A DNA stretch of 31,968 nucleotides from JBHOQS01 sp042408875 (GCA_042408875.1 JBHOQS010000010.1:1-31968), one strand, 5' to 3'. Positions 7,952 to 15,909 are shown, counted from the stretch's first letter. The notes: generated by a model from the letters alone, not told the origin. Made by a program: numbers and translations.

Positions 7952-8025
7952 GCAGAGAAGCATCGCGTAAGCATAAAGCAAGTAAAAGAAAGTAAAAAGT
8001 GTAAGTATAGGAGAAAAGAGACACG

Positions 8026-8802
8026 ATGGCACGCATACCGATCGGATTGCAGCTGTTCTCTGTGCGGCACGACCTGGAGCGCGACTTCCACGGCACGCTG
8101 CGTGCGGTGGCGGAGATGGGCTACGAGGGCGTGGAATTCTTCGGGGCTCCCACGCGCAGCGCCGAGGAACTGCGCGCCGCCCTGGACGCCTTCGGGCTGC
8201 GCTGCTGCGGCTGGCACACGCCGTTCGCGCTGGTCCAGGACGACAAGCTCGAAGAAACGCTTGCCTTCCATCGCGCGCTAGGCAACCGCTACGTCATTGT
8301 CCCCGGCATTCCGCCGCAGCTTCGCACCAGCCGCGCCGACTGGCTCAAGCTGGCGGACTTCTTCACAAACCTCGCCGGCACGCTCGAACCGCACGGACTG
8401 GTCACGGGCTACCACAACCACCACGTCGAGTTCCAGCCGCTCGACGGGGAGCTGCCCTGGGATACGTTCTTCGGGCACACCCCACCGAGCGTGGTGATGC
8501 AGCTCGACACCGGCAACGCTGCCTACGGCGGGGCGGACGTGGTGGACATCCTGCGGCGCTACCCCGGCCGCGCCAGGACCATCCACCTCAAGCCCTACTC
8601 CCGCACGGCCGGCCGGGACGATCCGCGTCACGGCTTCCGGCCCGTTATCGGCGAGGATGAGCTGCCCTGGCCCGAAATCTTCCAGCTCTGCGAGACTACC
8701 GGCGGAACAGAATGGTACATCGTCGAGTACGAGAGCGATGCCTTCCCGCCGCTTGAAGCGGTCAGGCGCTGCTTGAACGCGCTCAAGGCCATGGGGAAAT
8801 AG
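8026..8802 (+). CDS. Sugar phosphate isomerase/epimerase (xylose isomerase-like TIM barrel)
   Basis: A 258-residue AP-endonuclease-2/xylose-isomerase-like TIM barrel. Typical strand-end motifs are visible: GLQLFSVRHDLERD at the start, MGYEGVEFFG, GLRCCGWHTPF, GYHNHHVEF (about residue 126-134, metal-binding His/Glu), MQLDTGNAAYGG (about 159-170), TIHLKPYS and WYIVEYES (metal Glu). This family includes IolE/IolI-like enzymes and 3-keto-sugar epimerases/hydratases that commonly pair with Gfo/Idh/MocA dehydrogenases. The next gene is such a dehydrogenase on the same strand, so both probably act on one polyol or oxidised sugar. Ribosome-binding site AGGAGA lies about 11 bases before ATG 8026. Substrate unknown. 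Confidence 0.88.
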   Translation: MARIPIGLQLFSVRHDLERDFHGTLRAVAEMGYEGVEFFGAPTRSAEELRAALDAFGLRCCGWHTPFALVQDDKLEETLAFHRALGNRYVIVPGIPPQLRTSRADWLKLADFFTNLAGTLEPHGLVTGYHNHHVEFQPLDGELPWDTFFGHTPPSVVMQLDTGNAAYGGADVVDILRRYPGRARTIHLKPYSRTAGRDDPRHGFRPVIGEDELPWPEIFQLCETTGGTEWYIVEYESDAFPPLEAVRRCLNALKAMGK

Positions 8803-8812
8803 GCTCGATATC

Positions 8813-8880
8813 CTCGATACGATATCCTCGATAACTACGATATCCGCGATAACAGAGAGATATTCGCGATAACAGAGAAA
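8813..8880. repeat. Degenerate tandem repeat with unit like CGATATCCTCGATA
   Basis: Between the isomerase and the dehydrogenase genes the DNA is made of variants of (T)CGATATCC and TCGATA/GCGATAAC, for example CGATATCCTCGATACGATATC. Each unit contains the palindrome GATATC or GATA. It is intergenic and has no coding sense on either strand. Confidence 0.7.
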
Positions 8881-8942
8881 ACCAGCGCAATCGCCCCTGG
8901 CGAGGAACAGCCCTAGAGGGAGCGACCCCCAAGGAGGCGGCC

Positions 8943-10073
8943 ATGTCTGAGAAGAAGTTTCGCGTCGGCGTGATCGGCTTCGGGCACATGCATATCAACG
9001 ACGTGATGCGCCGGTTCAACGAGCTCTCTACTATCGAGTGGGTGGCCTGCGCTGACACTGTACCCGACGTGCCGGAGACCAGCGACGCCACCTTCACGCG
9101 CGCCTGGAACCGGCGCTATGCCCGTGAGACAATCGGCATCCCCAAAGTCTATGACGACTACCGCGAGATGCTCGAGCGCGAGCAGTTCGACCTCGTGCTG
9201 GTGTACTGTGAGAACGCCAAGCACGCCGAGGTCGTCGAGGCGGTGGCCGCCAAAGGCGCACATATGGTGGTCGAGAAGCCGATGGCGGCTACGCTAGCCG
9301 AGGCGCTACGCATGGTGCGTGCTGCTCGCGCCGCGGGGGTGACGCTGGCAATCAATTGGCCCAGCACCTGGACGCCTGCCATCCGCACGGTGAAGGAGCT
9401 GCTCGACGCTGGGGTGATCGGCCGACCGCTGGAGCTGAAATACCGCGCTGGCCACAGCGGGCCGCTAGCTGCCGGCGCGGCACATCAAGGCATCACCGGC
9501 GAGGGGGGCATGACCGACGCCGACCGCGGCCGTACCTGGTGGCACCGCGCCGGCACCGGCGGTGGGGCGCTGCTGGACTTCTGTAGCTACGGCGCCTGCT
9601 TCGCCCGCTGGTACTTCGGTGAGCCCGCTGTGGCAGCAATCGCCCTGGCGGCGAACCTGAACAGCCCGTACGCCCAAACCGAGGACAACGCTATCCTGGC
9701 CGTGCGCTTCCCTAGAGCCATGGCGCTGCTGGAAGCTTCCTGGACCACGCTGGATCACGGCGTGCCGACAGGCCCGATCGTCTACGGTGAGACCGGTACC
9801 CTCGTCGTGGAGCGGCAGGGCGAGCAGCAGGTGGTCAAGATCGCCCGCGGCCGCGGCGCCGCGCCCGAGTATGTGGAAGCCGAGCCGCTGCCGGCCGGGC
9901 GCCAGAACATCGCCCAGGAGATCACCCATCACCTGGCCACGGGCGAGCCGTTGCATCCCACACTGGAACCGGAGTTCAACCTCGACGCCATGGCCATCCT
10001 GGATGCCGGCGTCCGCTCGGTGCAGAGCGGCAAGCTCGAGCTGGTCAACAACGCCTGCTGGTGCATCGGGTAG
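8943..10073 (+). CDS. Gfo/Idh/MocA family NAD(P)-dependent oxidoreductase
   Basis: A 376-residue dehydrogenase. The N-terminal Rossmann fold starts with VGVIGFGHMHIND (GxGxxx nucleotide-binding loop). The family's EKP motif is present in VVEKPMAATLAEA (about residue 112), supplying the catalytic-site Lys. The C-terminal substrate domain contains WWHRAGTGGGALLDFCSYG, where GGG(A/G)xLLD is typical, with a conserved Asp/His-type position replaced by SYG. It is preceded by AAGGAGG and followed at 10123 by a TIM-barrel isomerase, forming an isomerase-dehydrogenase-isomerase run. It is expected to oxidise a sugar or polyol at a ring hydroxyl in the cytoplasm; the actual substrate is unknown. Confidence 0.9.
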   Translation: MSEKKFRVGVIGFGHMHINDVMRRFNELSTIEWVACADTVPDVPETSDATFTRAWNRRYARETIGIPKVYDDYREMLEREQFDLVLVYCENAKHAEVVEAVAAKGAHMVVEKPMAATLAEALRMVRAARAAGVTLAINWPSTWTPAIRTVKELLDAGVIGRPLELKYRAGHSGPLAAGAAHQGITGEGGMTDADRGRTWWHRAGTGGGALLDFCSYGACFARWYFGEPAVAAIALAANLNSPYAQTEDNAILAVRFPRAMALLEASWTTLDHGVPTGPIVYGETGTLVVERQGEQQVVKIARGRGAAPEYVEAEPLPAGRQNIAQEITHHLATGEPLHPTLEPEFNLDAMAILDAGVRSVQSGKLELVNNACWCIG

Positions 10074-10122
10074 TTTGCCAGGCAGCCGGTGCACCAGACC
10101 GGCAGAAGAAAGGAGCACGCGC

Positions 10123-10902
10123 ATGAAGATCTCGGTGCTCTCGTATTCGTTTCGCGGCCTGCTGGCCGAAGGCAAGATGGATGTCTTCGGCTACTTGGAG
10201 ACCTGCAAGTACCGCTACGGCCTGGACGCCGCCGACATCTGGAACGGCTTCCTGGTCAGCACTGACGAGGACTACTTGCGAAAAGTCAAGGAGGCGCTGG
10301 ACGAGCGTGAGCTCGTGCTGGCCGACCTGTGCGTCGATCGCGCCCACGTGTGGGACGACGATCCGGACGTGCGCGAGCAAAACTACCGCAACGCGCTGGC
10401 CCATCTCAACGCCGCACGTCTGCTCGGCGCGCGCTTCATTCGCATCGACGCCGGCAGCAGACGGGAGACCTGGAGCGACGAGGAGTTCGACCACATCGTC
10501 CGGCGCTACCGCGAGTACGCCCAGTACGCCTGGGACCACGGCTTCAAGGTCGGTGCAGAGAACCACTGGGGCCCGGAGAAGTACTGGCCTAATCTTAAGA
10601 AACTCTACCTGGCAGTTGATCATCCGGGCTTCGGTATCTCCTGCCATATTCGTGGCTGGGCCGGCACAGACGAGGAGAAGGACCAGGCCGACCGCGAAGT
10701 CGCGCCGTGGGTGTGCCACACGCATTTCGCCTGGAATATCACCGAGGGTCCCCTCGAGGAGAAGATGCGTAACCTGCGCGACGCTGGCTACCAGGGCTAT
10801 TACAGCGTCGAGCATCACTCCGGCACGAACGAATACTCCGAGGTCGCCATCCAGATCGCCAGAGTGCGCGACGTCCTGTCGAAGTGGCGCAGCGCCCAGT
10901 GA
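10123..10902 (+). CDS. Sugar phosphate isomerase/epimerase (xylose isomerase-like TIM barrel), second copy
   Basis: A 259-residue TIM-barrel protein, distantly related to the one at 8026-8802. Motifs include MKISVLSYSFRG at the start, LDAADIWNGF, LVLADLCVDRAHVW, GARFIRIDAG, VGAENHWGP (metal Glu/His, about residue 145), GISCHIRGW, CHTHFAWN and GYYSVEHHSG (metal Glu near the end). The frame is open upstream inside the preceding gene's 3' end, but ATG 10123 has AAAGGAG at the right distance and is where similarity starts. It belongs to the same operon as the Gfo/Idh gene just upstream, 49 bases away. A terminator-like hairpin follows. Confidence 0.88.
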   Translation: MKISVLSYSFRGLLAEGKMDVFGYLETCKYRYGLDAADIWNGFLVSTDEDYLRKVKEALDERELVLADLCVDRAHVWDDDPDVREQNYRNALAHLNAARLLGARFIRIDAGSRRETWSDEEFDHIVRRYREYAQYAWDHGFKVGAENHWGPEKYWPNLKKLYLAVDHPGFGISCHIRGWAGTDEEKDQADREVAPWVCHTHFAWNITEGPLEEKMRNLRDAGYQGYYSVEHHSGTNEYSEVAIQIARVRDVLSKWRSAQ

Positions 10903-10907
10903 GCCGT

Positions 10908-10941
10908 ACCGGCCTTCACGACGGGCCGGTGGGGCTGTTTT
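10908..10941 (+). terminator. Intrinsic terminator-like hairpin after the isomerase
   Basis: ACCGGCC (10908-10914) and GGCCGGT (10924-10930) form a 7-bp perfect stem with a 9-base loop. GGGGCTGTTTT follows, giving a short T-run 6 bases after the stop codon. Confidence 0.6.
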
Positions 10942-11000
10942 CCACAACGCAACACCAGTCGCACACAACAGTTGTTCTGGACTTGCCTCTTCTCACCGGA

Positions 11001-11025
11001 CTTGTCTCTTCGCGGAAGAGACAAG
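11001..11025 (+). promoter_or_regulatory. Perfect 11-bp hairpin in the leader of the next dehydrogenase
   Basis: CTTGTCTCTTC (11001-11011), loop GCG, GAAGAGACAAG (11015-11025). It is followed by a partial copy (AGAGACAAGTAG) up to about 11040, then the ribosome-binding region of the gene at 11062. It could be a 5'-UTR structure or an operator; it lacks a T-tract. Confidence 0.5.
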
Positions 11026-11061
11026 TAGAGACAAGTAGGGAGACAAAGTAGGAGTACGGGC

Positions 11062-12165
11062 ATGGCAGAGAAGGTTCGCATCGGTATCATTGGCGTGGGC
11101 CAGCAGGGCGAGCGCCACGTGCAAGGGTACCAGAGCATTCCAGAGGCCGAGGTCGTCGCCATCGCAGACCTGCGCGAGGACGTGGCGCAGCGCGTGGCAC
11201 AGCAGTACGGGGTGCCGCACATCTACACCGACTACCATCAGCTCCTGGCGCGCGATGATATCGACTCGGTGGACATCATCCTGCACAACCGCCTGCACAG
11301 GCCGGTGACAATCGATGCGCTCGAGGCCGGCAAGCACGTGTACGTAGAGAAACCGATGTCCTGGACCTATCGTGACGCGAAGGAGATGTATGACACGGCC
11401 AGGCGGCTGGGCAAGATGCTGCACGTGCAATTGTCTACTCTTTATTCGGCCAACACGCGAGCGGCCAGACGGCTCATTGAGGGCGGACACCTCGGGGAGA
11501 TCTACTACGCCAAGTCGAGCCACTATCGTCGGCGCGGTCGCCCGTACGTGGACGGCTATGGCAGCCCGGCCTTCGTGAACACGGAAACCTCGGGCGGCGG
11601 CGCCATGCTCGACATGGCCGTCTACCATATCGCCCAGATGCTTTTCTTGTTGGGGAACCCGCAGGTGCTCTCGGTGTCAGGGGCGACCTACCAGAAGCTC
11701 GACAACATGTATGAGGATCGCCGTCAGGCCAGCCGGTACAATGTCGAAGAGCTCGGCATGGCGATCGTGCGACTTGCCGGCGGCATCACCTTCTTTCTGG
11801 AGGAGGCGTGGGCCATCCACGGGGACGACCCCGACAGCGATTACATCTACGGCAGCCACGGTGGCCTGCGCGTCAATCCGCTGACGTACTTCACCACTCT
11901 GGCGGACATGGAGATGAACGGCACGTTCGACGTCCGGCAGGCCGACTGGCGATGGCAGCAGTGCGATCCCCGGGAACGCGACTACACGAACTCACAGCAG
12001 CACTGGGTTGCCGCCCAGCTCGGACGGGTGCCCCTGCTCGACACCGCCGGCATCGCGCTGAACACGGCGTTCCTCACAGAGGGCGTGTATCTGTCCGGCC
12101 ATCTCGGCCGCGAGGTGACCGCGCAGGAGATCGAGCAGGCCGAGCCCGGCCTGGGCCGAGCCTGA
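11062..12165 (+). CDS. Gfo/Idh/MocA family NAD(P)-dependent oxidoreductase
   Basis: A 367-residue dehydrogenase. IGIIGVGQQGERHVQGY is the Rossmann nucleotide-binding loop. HVYVEKPMSWTYRDAKEM holds the EKP catalytic motif (about residue 97). The second domain contains ETSGGGAMLDMAVYHIAQML, where GGGAxLDMxxYH is the expected Asp/His substrate-site pattern, so this copy keeps the usual catalytic His, unlike the paralogue at 8943. The start is ATG 11062, with a weak AGGAGTACGGGC-type ribosome-binding site. It has its own leader with a hairpin and follows a terminator, so it may be a separate transcription unit. It is convergent with the beta-decarboxylating dehydrogenase at 12321. Substrate unknown; a sugar, inositol or amino-polyol is likely. 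Confidence 0.9.
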   Translation: MAEKVRIGIIGVGQQGERHVQGYQSIPEAEVVAIADLREDVAQRVAQQYGVPHIYTDYHQLLARDDIDSVDIILHNRLHRPVTIDALEAGKHVYVEKPMSWTYRDAKEMYDTARRLGKMLHVQLSTLYSANTRAARRLIEGGHLGEIYYAKSSHYRRRGRPYVDGYGSPAFVNTETSGGGAMLDMAVYHIAQMLFLLGNPQVLSVSGATYQKLDNMYEDRRQASRYNVEELGMAIVRLAGGITFFLEEAWAIHGDDPDSDYIYGSHGGLRVNPLTYFTTLADMEMNGTFDVRQADWRWQQCDPRERDYTNSQQHWVAAQLGRVPLLDTAGIALNTAFLTEGVYLSGHLGREVTAQEIEQAEPGLGRA

Positions 12166-12188
12166 CGCTCCCGGGCGCTATCACTATA

Positions 12189-12311
12189 GCGTACTGCGTA
12201 TTGCGTACTGCGTAAGCCCCGCTAGGCCGCCCCGCTCTGCCCGGCAGCCTGCCTGCCCAGCGGCGGGGCAGGATAGGGCTTACGTGTTACGCAGTACGTA
12301 GTACGCAGTAC
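12189..12311. repeat. Large imperfect inverted repeat with the 19-base motif (copy 2)
   Basis: The left part has GCGTACTGCGTA twice (12189-12200 and overlapping 12203-12214), followed by AGCCCC. The right part has GGGCTTACG and then TACGCAGTACGTAGTACGC (12288-12306). The arms are complementary over most of about 30 bases and enclose a GC-rich centre that itself folds (CCCCGCTCTGCC...GGCGGGGC). It sits exactly between two convergent stop codons, where a bidirectional terminator is expected. Confidence 0.8.
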
Positions 12312-12320
12312 TCACTCTTG

Positions 12321-13406
12321 TCACCCCAGCGCCTCGCAGACCAGATCGCCCACCTGTTCGGTGGTGTAGCCCATCTGGCCAGCGTTCTGCGATTTCATCC
12401 TGGGGCAGGTCGCCATGATGGCCTGTTCGACCCGCCGGCCGGCCCGCACTAGCCGCTCGTCGCCCTTGAGCTCCCCGGTGACGGTCAGCAGCATGCTCAT
12501 GGCGTTGATAGCGGCGATCGGGTTAATCACGTTCTGGCCAGTGTACTTCGGCGCCGAGCCACCCATTGGCTCGAACATGCTCACCCCGCCCGGATCGGGA
12601 TTGATGTTCCCGCCTGCCGCCACACCCAGGCCGCCCTGGAGCATCGCGGCCAGGTCGGTGATAATGTCCCCGAACATGTTGGGCACCACCACCGTGTCAT
12701 AGTACTCCGGGTTCTTGATGAACCACATGCAGGCAGCATCGACATGGTTGTAGTCGCGCTCGATATCCGGGAACTCCCGCTCGCCCATCTCGTGGAAGGC
12801 GCGGAACCACAGGTCGCTCACGTAGGTCAGCACGTTGGTCTTGCCAATCAGCGTCAGCCGGCCGGGCTTGCCCTGGGCCTTGCGGCGCCTGGCGAGCTGG
12901 AAGGCGTAGCGCAGGCAGCGGTCCACGCCGAAGCGGGTGGCGATCATCTCCTGCGTGGCGATCTCGTGCGGCGTGCCCTTGCGCAGAAAGCCCCCGGCGC
13001 CGCTATACAGGTCCTCGGTGTTCTCGCGTACCACAACGAAGTCGATGTGCTCAGGCCCCTTGTCCTTCAGCGGGCACTCCACCCCCGGGAAGAGCTTCAC
13101 CGGGCGCAGGTTGATGTACTGATCCAGGTCGAAGCGCAGCTTGAGCAGCAGACCCTTCTCCAGGATGCCCGGCTTGACCTGCGGGTGGCCGATAGCACCC
13201 AGGTAGATAGCGTCATACTGCCGCAGCGCCTGCACCTCTTCATCGGAGATCACCTGTCCGGTGCGCAGGTAGCGCTCGCCCCCATAGTCGAGCATCTCCA
13301 GCTCATAAGTAATGCCCTCTTTCTTCGCCACTTCTTTGAAGACCTTGAGCCCCTCGCGCACAACCTCAGGGCCGGTCCCATCGCCCGGAATAACTGCGAT
13401 CTTCAT
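12321..13406 (-). CDS. Isocitrate/isopropylmalate dehydrogenase-family beta-decarboxylating dehydrogenase
   Basis: A 361-residue enzyme starting MKIAVIPGDGTGPEVV, the classic family N terminus. Other diagnostic parts are the substrate-binding strand FVVVRENTEDLYSG, the Lys/Asp region GKTNVLTYVSDLW, NHVDAACMWF, the signature NMFGDIITDLAAMLQGGLG and the NAD-binding GSAPKYTGQNVINP. Family members oxidise and decarboxylate isopropylmalate, isocitrate, tartrate or D-malate. The VRENTED loop differs from standard LeuB (usually VREL/T), so specificity is open; 3-isopropylmalate or tartrate/malate are the main candidates. ATG 13406 is preferred over an upstream in-frame ATG because GAGGAT precedes it at proper spacing. 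No other leu genes are nearby. Confidence 0.88.
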   Translation of the reverse strand: MKIAVIPGDGTGPEVVREGLKVFKEVAKKEGITYELEMLDYGGERYLRTGQVISDEEVQALRQYDAIYLGAIGHPQVKPGILEKGLLLKLRFDLDQYINLRPVKLFPGVECPLKDKGPEHIDFVVVRENTEDLYSGAGGFLRKGTPHEIATQEMIATRFGVDRCLRYAFQLARRRKAQGKPGRLTLIGKTNVLTYVSDLWFRAFHEMGEREFPDIERDYNHVDAACMWFIKNPEYYDTVVVPNMFGDIITDLAAMLQGGLGVAAGGNINPDPGGVSMFEPMGGSAPKYTGQNVINPIAAINAMSMLLTVTGELKGDERLVRAGRRVEQAIMATCPRMKSQNAGQMGYTTEQVGDLVCEALG

Positions 13407-13456
13407 GGGCACATCCTCAGCGGAGGAGTATCGAATGCACAATATGTAATGTATAG

Positions 13457-13602
13457 TACGTACCGCGTACTGCGTAGAGGCCCGGTTCAGGCGTGGTCAA
13501 AGGACCATCTACGCTCTTGCCACGGCTGCCCGCCGGCCGGCAGCGAGGCTGGCCGGGATACCGCGCCCTGCACTCCTACGCAGTACGTAGTACGCCGTAG
13601 CC
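13457..13602. repeat. Inverted-repeat element with the 19-base motif (copy 3)
   Basis: The left arm GCGTACTGCGTA (13465-13476) pairs with the right arm TACGCAGTACGTAGTACGC (13577-13595), with a span of about 146 bases including flanks. It lies in the promoter region of the beta-decarboxylating dehydrogenase gene. The core is identical to copies 1 and 2. Confidence 0.78.
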
Positions 13603-13706
13603 CGCACAGCATAGCACCCGCTGCTGGATCGGGACAACCTGGATGGCTGCCGCGTCCCTCAAACTCGGCCGACCCCAGGTTGGAGCGCAGGCAACTTGAT
13701 AGCAGC

Positions 13707-14105
13707 TCAGGAGAGCGAGGCTGGGTCGTGGCGGATAATTCCCGGCGCCCGGTCAAAATCTGTCTCGGCCGTGATGATATGGCTAGATCCCACCCGTTCC
13801 ATCACCGCCAGATGGACGCAGTCCCGTGGCGAGAGACCCGCCGGCCTGAGCGCCTCAACCAGCGCAGCGGCCCGCTGCATACCGGTCGCCCCAACCGCCA
13901 GGATATTATCCTGGGAAAGGATCCTGACAAGGTCCTCGACAAGCCGCCGGCCCAGGGCTGGCTGCTGGCGCCGCCAGTAGACGTAGAGAGCCTCTTGAAG
14001 AGCCTCGGCATCGGTGAAGGCCTGAAGTTCATCTTGGACTACAGTTACTAACCGAGTTATCGGCCGAGGTACTGACCGACGAATGAAGCAGTGGCCGGCC
14101 GCCAC
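13707..14105 (-). pseudogene. PIN-domain toxin (VapC-like), N terminus degenerate
   Basis: The C-terminal two thirds of a PIN-domain ribonuclease are clear: TDAEALQEALYVYWRR (conserved Glu), LSPRDCVHLAVMERVGSSHIIT (conserved Asp) and AETDFDRAPGI (conserved Asp). The first 25 or so residues do not match. The expected N-terminal metal-binding Asp in a DxSVLxYA motif is absent in this frame. A fragment like SEIAYAAWRP survives in a neighbouring frame just upstream (near 14100-14140), which points to a frameshift plus decay. PIN toxins cleave RNA and need all the acidic residues, so activity is unlikely. No matching antitoxin gene is seen upstream at 14106-14259. Confidence 0.65.
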
Positions 14106-14259
14106 GCCGCATAGGCGATCTCGCTGGCGCCTGGGGAACTTGACCGCAGCTCGCTCTTCCCCTAGCCTATCTGCCAGGCACCTCCCCAGGTTCCCTTAAT
14201 CTCGGAAGGTTCGAACAGCCTGTCGACTGTCCTGTGGATCGTTCCAAGGAGGTTAGGAG

Positions 14260-15909
14260 ATGGCAAGCGGTGAGAAGCTGGTGGTGTTGAACCCAATGGG
14301 CTACCCGCCCAAGATCACGCAGCTCGGCATGGCGCCCCGCCTCGACACGCTCGACGGGAAGACCGTCTATCTCGTTGACGTGCGGTTCGACGACGGTGAC
14401 CGCCTGCTGCTCCAGATGCAGGCCTGGCTGAACGAGCACATGCCTCAGGTAAAGACGGTCTTCCGACAGAAGGCCGGCGTCTACATGGACGACGACCCCG
14501 AGCTCTTCGAAGAGCTCCGGCAGAAGGCCGACGCAGTGATCCTGGGCGTGGGGCATTGAAGCACCTGCGCGCCGGCGGTCGCCGTGCACTGCATTACCCT
14601 GGAGAGCCAGTATGGCATCCCCACCGCCTCCATCCACACCCGCTCCTTCCACCACGTGGTCAGGCAGGTGGCTTTCTCCAAAGGCATGCCGCGGCAGCGC
14701 TTCGTCTTCGTGCCCCAGCCGGTGATGGGAAAGTCGCCGGCGGAGCTGCGCGCGTACGTCGAAGGAAACGATCCCGTCACTGGCCGGCCGGTCATGCAGG
14801 AAGTGATTGAGGCACTGACCTGCCCGCTCACCGAAGAAGAAAAGCAGCAGGTTAACTTCGACCGCTCCACGCCCCGCTACGTTGGACCGGCCACCGAGGA
14901 AGAGCTCCACCGCATCTTTCTGGAGAACGGCTGGACCGACCGGCTGCCTATCGTATTGCCTACCGAGGAGCGCGTGGCCGCTATGCTGGCCGCCACCAGC
15001 CACAAGCCGGACGAGGTGGTCGGCCGCATGCGCCCCACCTCGACCCGCGAGGCGTGGGAGTACACGGTCGAGAAGGTGGCGGTGAACGCGGTGATGGCCG
15101 GGGCCCGGCCGGAGTACTTCCCGGTGATCCTGGCCCTGGCGGCGAGCCAGGTGAGCGCCCGCGGCAGCACCACCAGCTCCATGGCGGCGATGGTTGTGGT
15201 GAACGGGCCGATCCGCCACGAGATCGGCATGAATTGGGAGATCGGGGCGATGGGGCCCTACAACCACGCCAACGCCACGATCGGCCGGGCCTACGGCCTG
15301 CTCTCGCAGAACCTCCAGGGCGGCTCGGAGCCGGGCAAGACCTATATGGGCTCGCAGGGGAACAACTACGCCTATAACAGCGTCACCTTCGCCGAGAACG
15401 AGGAGCGCAGCCCCTGGGAGCCGTTCCACGTCCAGCACGGCTTTCGCCCGGACGAGAGTGTGGTGAGCGTCTTCACCGGCTGCCGCGCCACCGCCTTTAC
15501 GCTGGGCCTGCGCGAGAAGCACTGGCGCGAGCACGTGATCAACCTGCTGCGCGGCCTGGACCCGCACTGCCCGCCCACCTTCCTGCTGGACCCGATCACC
15601 GCTAGGCAGTTCATCGACCGCGGCGGCTTCGATACCAAGGAGAAGCTGATCCAGTGGGTGTACGAGAACGCCACGCTCCCCGCCGGCATCTACTGGGACT
15701 ACCAGCTCATCCAGAATTACGTCTATCCGCGGGCGCTCAAAGGCGAGGAGCCGTACGCCACGCTGCTGCGGGCGGCGGAGGACGAGCTCATCCCCATGTT
15801 CCGCAAGCAGGATATCCATGTCGTCGTGGTCGGCGGCGAGACCAACGGCTACTGGCGTATTATGGGCTGCAACTACCAGAAGAGCGTCTCCATCGACGCC
15901 TGGCGCTGA
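14260..15909 (+). CDS. UGSC-type selenoprotein candidate with in-frame TGA (Sec100), fused to a C-terminal domain
   Basis: Reading through one in-frame TGA (14557-14559) gives a 549-residue protein. ATG 14260 has a strong AAGGAGG site. Residues 1-99 end GVGH; TGA follows and then STCAPAVAVHCITLESQYG in the same frame, so the motif is U-S-T-C, with the spacing of the U-G-S-C redox motif of the UGSC (seleno)protein family and of a thioredoxin-like CxxC. The N-terminal domain continues to about residue 195. The rest (about 205-549; LENGWTDRLPIVLPTEERV, NAVMAGARPEYFPVIL, NEERSPWEPFHV) looks like a conserved domain of unknown function, giving a two-domain fusion. The frame stays open and conserved-looking for 450 codons after the TGA. 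The alternative is a TGC-to-TGA nonsense mutation or a base error, which cannot be excluded because neighbouring genes are broken. Probably a cytoplasmic redox protein; reaction unknown. Confidence 0.7.
14557..14584 (+). promoter_or_regulatory. Candidate bacterial SECIS hairpin just after the in-frame TGA
   Basis: CGGC (14573-14576), loop GGTC, GCCG (14581-14584) forms a perfect 4-bp GC stem whose loop starts 17 bases after the TGA. A lower helix GCAC (14561-14564)/GTGC (14584-14587) is possible with a bulge. The short distance and a G-U-containing apical loop resemble the known bacterial SECIS pattern (for example the GGUC loop of E. coli fdhF). In GC-rich DNA such small stems arise by chance, so support is moderate. 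Confidence 0.4.

Noticed and set aside
12744..14051. 435-codon plus-strand frame
   Set aside because: It is antisense to the beta-decarboxylating dehydrogenase and PIN remnant, whose motifs are unmistakable.
14207..14216. GGTTCGAA, a tRNA T-loop-like sequence
   Set aside because: The flanking bases do not form T-arm, acceptor or anticodon stems.
14167..15819. 550-codon minus-strand frame
   Set aside because: It is antisense to the UGSC-type gene; composition is typical of a shadow frame and no motif is recognised.
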